DNA from: Duganella sp. Leaf126
GTDB taxonomy: Bacteria; Pseudomonadota; Gammaproteobacteria; Burkholderiales; Burkholderiaceae_D
Reading direction: 5' to 3'
Assembly (NCBI RefSeq): GCF_001423125.1
Contig: NZ_LMNW01000001.1
Span: forward strand, 329,944 to 393,943
DNA: 64,000 nucleotides
Numbering within the stretch: the first letter of the stretch is position 1; the number at the start of each line of letters is the position of its first letter. The notes under the pieces are model-generated. The model saw nothing but the letters and a program-made list of their open reading frames with translations. It did no database searches and was not told the DNA's origin. A program made the position numbers and the translations under genes. Positions 58,446-64,000 of the stretch are shown here, in pieces.

Positions 58446-58481
58446 AAAAAGAAGGAGCCGGCGGGGGTCATCCCGGCCGGC
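58446..58481 (-). terminator. Probable terminator of the porin gene
   Basis: GCCGGC (58457-58462) pairs with GCCGGC (58476-58481) around an imperfect GGGG/CCC core, with a T-rich stretch on the minus strand (58446-58450). Confidence 0.45.
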
Positions 58482-58507
58482 CCGCAAGGTGTAGCGCTAA
58501 AAAAAGA

Positions 58508-59308
58508 TCAGAAGGTCTTGCTGAGCATGAGCTGCAAGGCAGTCTTGCCGGTGAACTTGCCGTTGACGGGCGAGGCATAGGCGGTCTTGTCGGCGTTGGT
58601 GCCGATCACGGCCAGGGCGCCGGTCAGCACGCCGAAGTCCCTGGTGACGCCGATTTTCCAGTCGGTGTAATTGGACGCGTCGTTGTTCTTGACCTTCTGG
58701 TGGCCGGCGTGCAGGTTGACGGTGAAGCCTTCGCCGGCGTCGATGTTGGCGCCCACGTCGAGGTAACCGCTGTTCTTGCTGTCGACGAAGCCAAACAGGT
58801 TGGTCACCGCGTGCGAATACTTGACGTAGGCGGGACCGACACCGAGCTGGCCATACACCTCGGTGGTGTCGGCGTTGACGAAGCCGGGGACGTCTTTCAG
58901 GCCGTTCGACGGGTAGACATAGGTCAGCACGCCCACGTCATACGAGACGACGTCGCTGATCTGGCCGCGCTGGCCGGCGTAGATGTCGAGTTCCACGTGG
59001 CCGTCGCCGCCGGCGTCCCTGGTCCACTTGATCGACGACGCCCAGGCCCCCACGTACAGGCCGGTGGGGTTGTTGACGTAGTCGGCGCCGCCCTGCAAGG
59101 CCGGCTGCAGGCGCGTTTGCGAAATGCCGCGGTAGCGGTAATCGGACACGATGGCAGCGTTGAAGCTGACTTCGTTGTCGGGCTTGGCCGCCGGCGCCGC
59201 CGCAGCCACTGGTGCAGCCTCGCTGCCCTGCGCCGGGACTTCCTGGGCCTGGGCCGTGCCGGCGGCAAATGCGGCGCTCAGCGCGGCGGCGATGATCAGT
59301 TTGTTCAT
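58508..59308 (-). CDS. TorF-family putative outer-membrane porin
   Basis: A 266-residue beta-barrel-type protein. Signal peptide MNKLIIAAALSAAFAAGTAQA, an Ala/Pro-rich mature start, then SFNAAIVSDYRYRGISQT, typical of the family, alternating aromatic strands, and a C-terminal phenylalanine (LSKTF) for outer-membrane insertion. The start at 59308 has AAAGAG upstream. It lies 26 bp after the small ACT-like gene and is probably in its operon under array C. The solute is unknown. Confidence 0.85.
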   Translation of the reverse strand: MNKLIIAAALSAAFAAGTAQAQEVPAQGSEAAPVAAAAPAAKPDNEVSFNAAIVSDYRYRGISQTRLQPALQGGADYVNNPTGLYVGAWASSIKWTRDAGGDGHVELDIYAGQRGQISDVVSYDVGVLTYVYPSNGLKDVPGFVNADTTEVYGQLGVGPAYVKYSHAVTNLFGFVDSKNSGYLDVGANIDAGEGFTVNLHAGHQKVKNNDASNYTDWKIGVTRDFGVLTGALAVIGTNADKTAYASPVNGKFTGKTALQLMLSKTF

Positions 59309-59334
59309 ATTGCTCTTTCTGCTATGGATATCTA

Positions 59335-59592
59335 TTAACGATGGGTGGCCTGATTGGCATGCTGGATGCGTCCGAACTCGGCGCCGGGCAGCGCCTGCAT
59401 GACCGCGTCCATCACCGGGGTGACCATGGCCGCGCCCACGCACAGCCACACTTTCATGCGGGTGCCGTGTTCGCAGATTTCGATCCGGATGAATTCGAGC
59501 GAATCGCCGCAGATGCGCGTGACCATGCGGCGCAAATGGGTGATCGCTGCCGTGTCAACCTTGAGCGTCATCACGCAAGGGAAGTGATTCAT
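59335..59592 (-). CDS. Small conserved hypothetical protein with ACT/ferredoxin-like pattern
   Basis: An 85-residue cytoplasmic protein. Its predicted order is strand (FPCVMTLKVD), helix (ITHLRRMVTRIC), strand (FIRIEICEHG), strand (RMKVWLCVGAA), helix (VTPVMDAVMQAL), strand (AEFGRIQHA), i.e. a ferredoxin/ACT-like fold seen in small regulatory ligand-binding proteins. No family was recognised. The ATG at 59592 has GGAG upstream and the promoter carries the kdp-type array. Confidence 0.75.
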   Translation of the reverse strand: MNHFPCVMTLKVDTAAITHLRRMVTRICGDSLEFIRIEICEHGTRMKVWLCVGAAMVTPVMDAVMQALPGAEFGRIQHANQATHR

Positions 59593-59624
59593 AACGACTC
59601 CGATGAAGGTTGTGCGATGGAGTC

Positions 59625-59690
59625 AGCTTATCGGGCGGCCCGTAAAAACGGTCTAAAAAGGCCGGGCACTGTTGTAAACATCGTGTATAA
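59625..59690 (-). promoter_or_regulatory. Promoter of the ACT-like/porin operon with half-site array C
   Basis: On the minus strand TTATACA, GTTTACA, TTTTAGA and TTTTACG end at 59684, 59673, 59652 and 59641: steps 11, 21 and 11 bp. Ten bp further lies TAAGCT (59625-59630), the probable -10, 33 bp before the start codon, exactly as in array A. Confidence 0.72.
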
Positions 59691-59742
59691 ATTGCCGCCG
59701 ATTGCCCCGGTTGAGGATAGAATACGCAAACGCGCGCATTTG

Positions 59743-59760
59743 ACTGTACATATACACAGT
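59743..59760. promoter_or_regulatory. LexA (SOS) box upstream of parE
   Basis: CTGTACATATACACAG (59744-59759) fits CTG-N10-CAG and matches the ideal CTGTATATATATACAG at 14 of 16 bases, with outer A and T extending the dyad. It overlaps TTGACT (59740-59745) and lies about 52 bp before the parE start. No good -10 at the right distance was found. Confidence 0.55.
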
Positions 59761-59811
59761 AAAATGGGCCCAGCACACAACCCAGCATCGACATTATCAG
59801 CTTGATCACGT

Positions 59812-61809
59812 ATGGCCACTAAAAAACCAGTTTCCGACTACAGCGAATCCTCCATCCGGGTCCTCAAGGGCCTGGAACCCGTCAAGCAGCGCCCGGGCAT
59901 GTACACCCGCACCGAAAACCCGCTGCACATCATCCAGGAAGTGATCGACAACGCCTCGGACGAAGCCCTGGGCGGCCATTGCAGGAACATCGTCGTCACT
60001 CAGAATGCCGACGGCAGCATCACGGTGGAAGACGACGGTCGCGGCATCCCGGTCGGCCTGCATCCCGAGGAAGGCGTGCCGACGGTGGAAATCGTGTTTA
60101 CCCGCCTGCACGCGGGCGGCAAGTTCGACAAGGGTTCGGGCGGCGCGTACGCGTTCTCGGGCGGCTTGCACGGCGTCGGTGTGTCGGTCACCAACGCGCT
60201 GTCCAAGCGCCTCGAGATCACGGTCTGGCGCAAGGAGCCCAATGGCACCGGCCTGCACCACCTGGTGTTCGAGCATGGCGACGTGGTCGAGCCGCTCAAC
60301 TCCGTGGCGGCCCCGCGCGACGGCAAAAAGTCCGGCACCCGCGTGACCGCCTGGCCCGATCCGAAATACTTCGACTCGCCCGCCATTTCGCAAACCGAGC
60401 TGCAACGGCTGCTGCGCTCGAAGGCCGTGCTGCTGCCCGGCGTGTCGGTCACGCTGAACAACGCCAAGACCGGCGAGTCGCAGACCTGGCAGTACAACGA
60501 CGGCCTGCGCGGCTACCTGACCGAAGCGCTGGCGCAATCGACCGATGGCGAAACCCTGATCCCGCTGTTCGAGGGCGCGCAGTTTGCCGGCCCCGACGCC
60601 GAAGGCTTTGCCGAAGGCGAAGGCGCGGCCTGGGTGGTGGCGTGGACCGAGCAAGGCGCGATCGTGCGCGAATCGTACGTGAACCTGATCCCCACGCCCA
60701 ACGGCGGCACCCACGAATCGGGCCTGCGCGACGGCCTGTATGGCGCCGTCAAGAACTTCGTCGAGATGCACTCGCTGCTGCCCAAGGGCGTCAAGCTGCT
60801 GCCCGAAGACGTGTTCGCGCGCGCCTCGTTCGTGCTGTCGGCCAAGGTGCTCGATCCGCAGTTCCAGGGCCAGATCAAGGAGCGCCTGAACTCGCGCGAC
60901 GCGGTGCGCCTGGTCTCCACGTACGCCAAGCCGGCGCTCGAACTGTGGCTCAACCACCATGTCGACTACGGCAAGAAGCTGGCCGAGCTGGTGATCAAGC
61001 AGGCGCAATCGCGTCTGCGCTCGCTGCAAAAAGTGGAGAAGAAAAAATCGTCGGGCGTGGCGGTCCTGCCGGGGAAGCTGACCGACTGCGAATCGACCGA
61101 TGTCACCCGCACCGAACTGTTCCTGGTCGAGGGCGACTCGGCCGGCGGTTCGGCCAAGATGGGCCGCGACAAGGAATTCCAGGCCATCCTGCCGCTGCGC
61201 GGCAAGGTACTGAACTCGTGGGAAACCGACCGTGACCGCCTGTTTGCCAACAACGAGATCCACGACATCTCGGTGGCGATCGGCGTCGATCCGCACAACG
61301 CCACCGACACGCCCGACCTGTCCGGTCTGCGCTACGGCAAAATCTGCATCCTGTCCGATGCGGACGTCGACGGCTCGCACATCCAGGTGCTGCTGCTCAC
61401 GCTGTTCTTCAGGCACTTCCCCGGCCTGATCGCCAACGGCAATATCTGCATCGCCCGCCCGCCGCTGTACCGCGTCGATGCACCGGCGCGCGGCAAGAAG
61501 CCGATCCAGAAGCTGTACGCGCTCGACGACGGCGAGCTGGTGGCCATCGAGGACAAGCTGCGCAAGGACGGCCTCAAGGAAGGCGCGTGGTCGATCTCGC
61601 GCTTCAAGGGTCTGGGCGAGATGAATGCCGAACAGCTGTGGGAAACCACGATGAATCCGGACACGCGCCGCCTGCTGCCGGTGTCGCTGGGCGAATACGA
61701 ACACGGCGCCTCGGCCGCCCGCTTCAACATGCTGATGGGTAAAGGCGAAGCGGCCGCCCGCCGCGCCTGGATCGAAGAACACGGCAACGAAGCCGAAGCC
61801 GACATCTGA
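59812..61809 (+). CDS. parE: DNA topoisomerase IV subunit B
   Basis: A 665-residue GHKL ATPase subunit that drives decatenation of daughter chromosomes. ATPase motifs: [20 protein letters not shown] and [20 protein letters not shown] motifs: EGDSAGGSA and DADVDGSHI. The length of about 665 and the C-terminal [17 protein letters not shown] distinguish it from the longer GyrB. It is followed by parC after 29 bp. Confidence 0.95.
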   Translation: MATKKPVSDYSESSIRVLKGLEPVKQRPGMYTRTENPLHIIQEVIDNASDEALGGHCRNIVVTQNADGSITVEDDGRGIPVGLHPEEGVPTVEIVFTRLHAGGKFDKGSGGAYAFSGGLHGVGVSVTNALSKRLEITVWRKEPNGTGLHHLVFEHGDVVEPLNSVAAPRDGKKSGTRVTAWPDPKYFDSPAISQTELQRLLRSKAVLLPGVSVTLNNAKTGESQTWQYNDGLRGYLTEALAQSTDGETLIPLFEGAQFAGPDAEGFAEGEGAAWVVAWTEQGAIVRESYVNLIPTPNGGTHESGLRDGLYGAVKNFVEMHSLLPKGVKLLPEDVFARASFVLSAKVLDPQFQGQIKERLNSRDAVRLVSTYAKPALELWLNHHVDYGKKLAELVIKQAQSRLRSLQKVEKKKSSGVAVLPGKLTDCESTDVTRTELFLVEGDSAGGSAKMGRDKEFQAILPLRGKVLNSWETDRDRLFANNEIHDISVAIGVDPHNATDTPDLSGLRYGKICILSDADVDGSHIQVLLLTLFFRHFPGLIANGNICIARPPLYRVDAPARGKKPIQKLYALDDGELVAIEDKLRKDGLKEGAWSISRFKGLGEMNAEQLWETTMNPDTRRLLPVSLGEYEHGASAARFNMLMGKGEAAARRAWIEEHGNEAEADI

Positions 61810-61838
61810 TATCTGATACGAACACTGAATCTCCGCAC

Positions 61839-64000
<2,162 letters not shown>

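Overview
The window is a chromosomal segment of a high-GC betaproteobacterium, most likely of the family Oxalobacteraceae (Massilia/Duganella/Janthinobacterium-like). The evidence is the gene content and order: pilR-pilS next to ampD, a long lysine/alanine/proline-rich histone H1-like protein, a SWIB protein with the same kind of tail, an mpl-esterase-ubiC operon, accB-accC-prmA, and a lipoprotein-type malate:quinone oxidoreductase. Genes are dense, and 4-base ATGA or GTGA overlaps are common. No rRNA, tRNA, insertion sequence, prophage or CRISPR array was seen. The genes at both window edges are cut: an ABC permease at the left and parC at the right.

Layout. 1-3.7 kb: truncated NitT/TauT-type ABC permease, a divergent HTH-GAF regulator and a chemoreceptor. 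3.7-12 kb (minus strand): corA, mtgA, aroE, a TonB-type protein, an RNase II/R-family enzyme with an acidic repeat tail, ubiC, an esterase and mpl. 12.1-19.4 kb (plus): a hypothetical protein, a TlpA-like thioredoxin, aroQ, accB, accC, prmA, a zinc-ribbon/DUF3426 protein and a PfkB kinase. 19.5-31.8 kb (minus): yggT, the H1-like gene, a roughly 1 kb gene-poor stretch, nrdB, nrdA, ampD, pilR, pilS, a PP0621-like protein and a CcsA-like protein. 31.8-36.7 kb (minus): an ABC transporter operon, then an M48 peptidase and a DUF898 protein. 36.9-44.5 kb: ffh, SWIB protein, lytic transglycosylase, proS, rppH, DUF1841 and mqo. 44.8-48.4 kb: two c-type cytochromes and a MoxR-GNAT-vWA operon. 48.4-56.7 kb (minus): a full kdp locus, read as small ORF-kdpF-A-B-C-D-E. 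56.9-59.6 kb: an operon of a DapA paralogue and a ParA-like protein, convergent with a small ACT-like protein and a TorF-type porin. 59.8-64 kb: parE and parC.

The most interesting signal lies around the kdp locus. Three promoters (upstream of kdp, of the DapA-like/ParA-like pair, and of the ACT-like/porin pair) carry the same array of TTTACA-type half-sites spaced 11, 21 and 11 bp, followed exactly 10 bp later by a TA..CT -10 hexamer. This is the geometry expected of an OmpR/PhoB-class activator. Because one copy controls kdp, KdpE is the natural candidate, which would join potassium uptake, a dihydrodipicolinate-synthase paralogue, a ParA-like protein without a P-loop, and an outer-membrane porin in one local regulon.

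Other regulatory signals that can be read: a pair of NrdR boxes 31 bp apart on a good sigma-70 promoter upstream of nrdA; a near-consensus LexA box upstream of parE; a perfect 14-bp palindrome on the -10 of an ABC transporter operon; and several clear intrinsic terminators.
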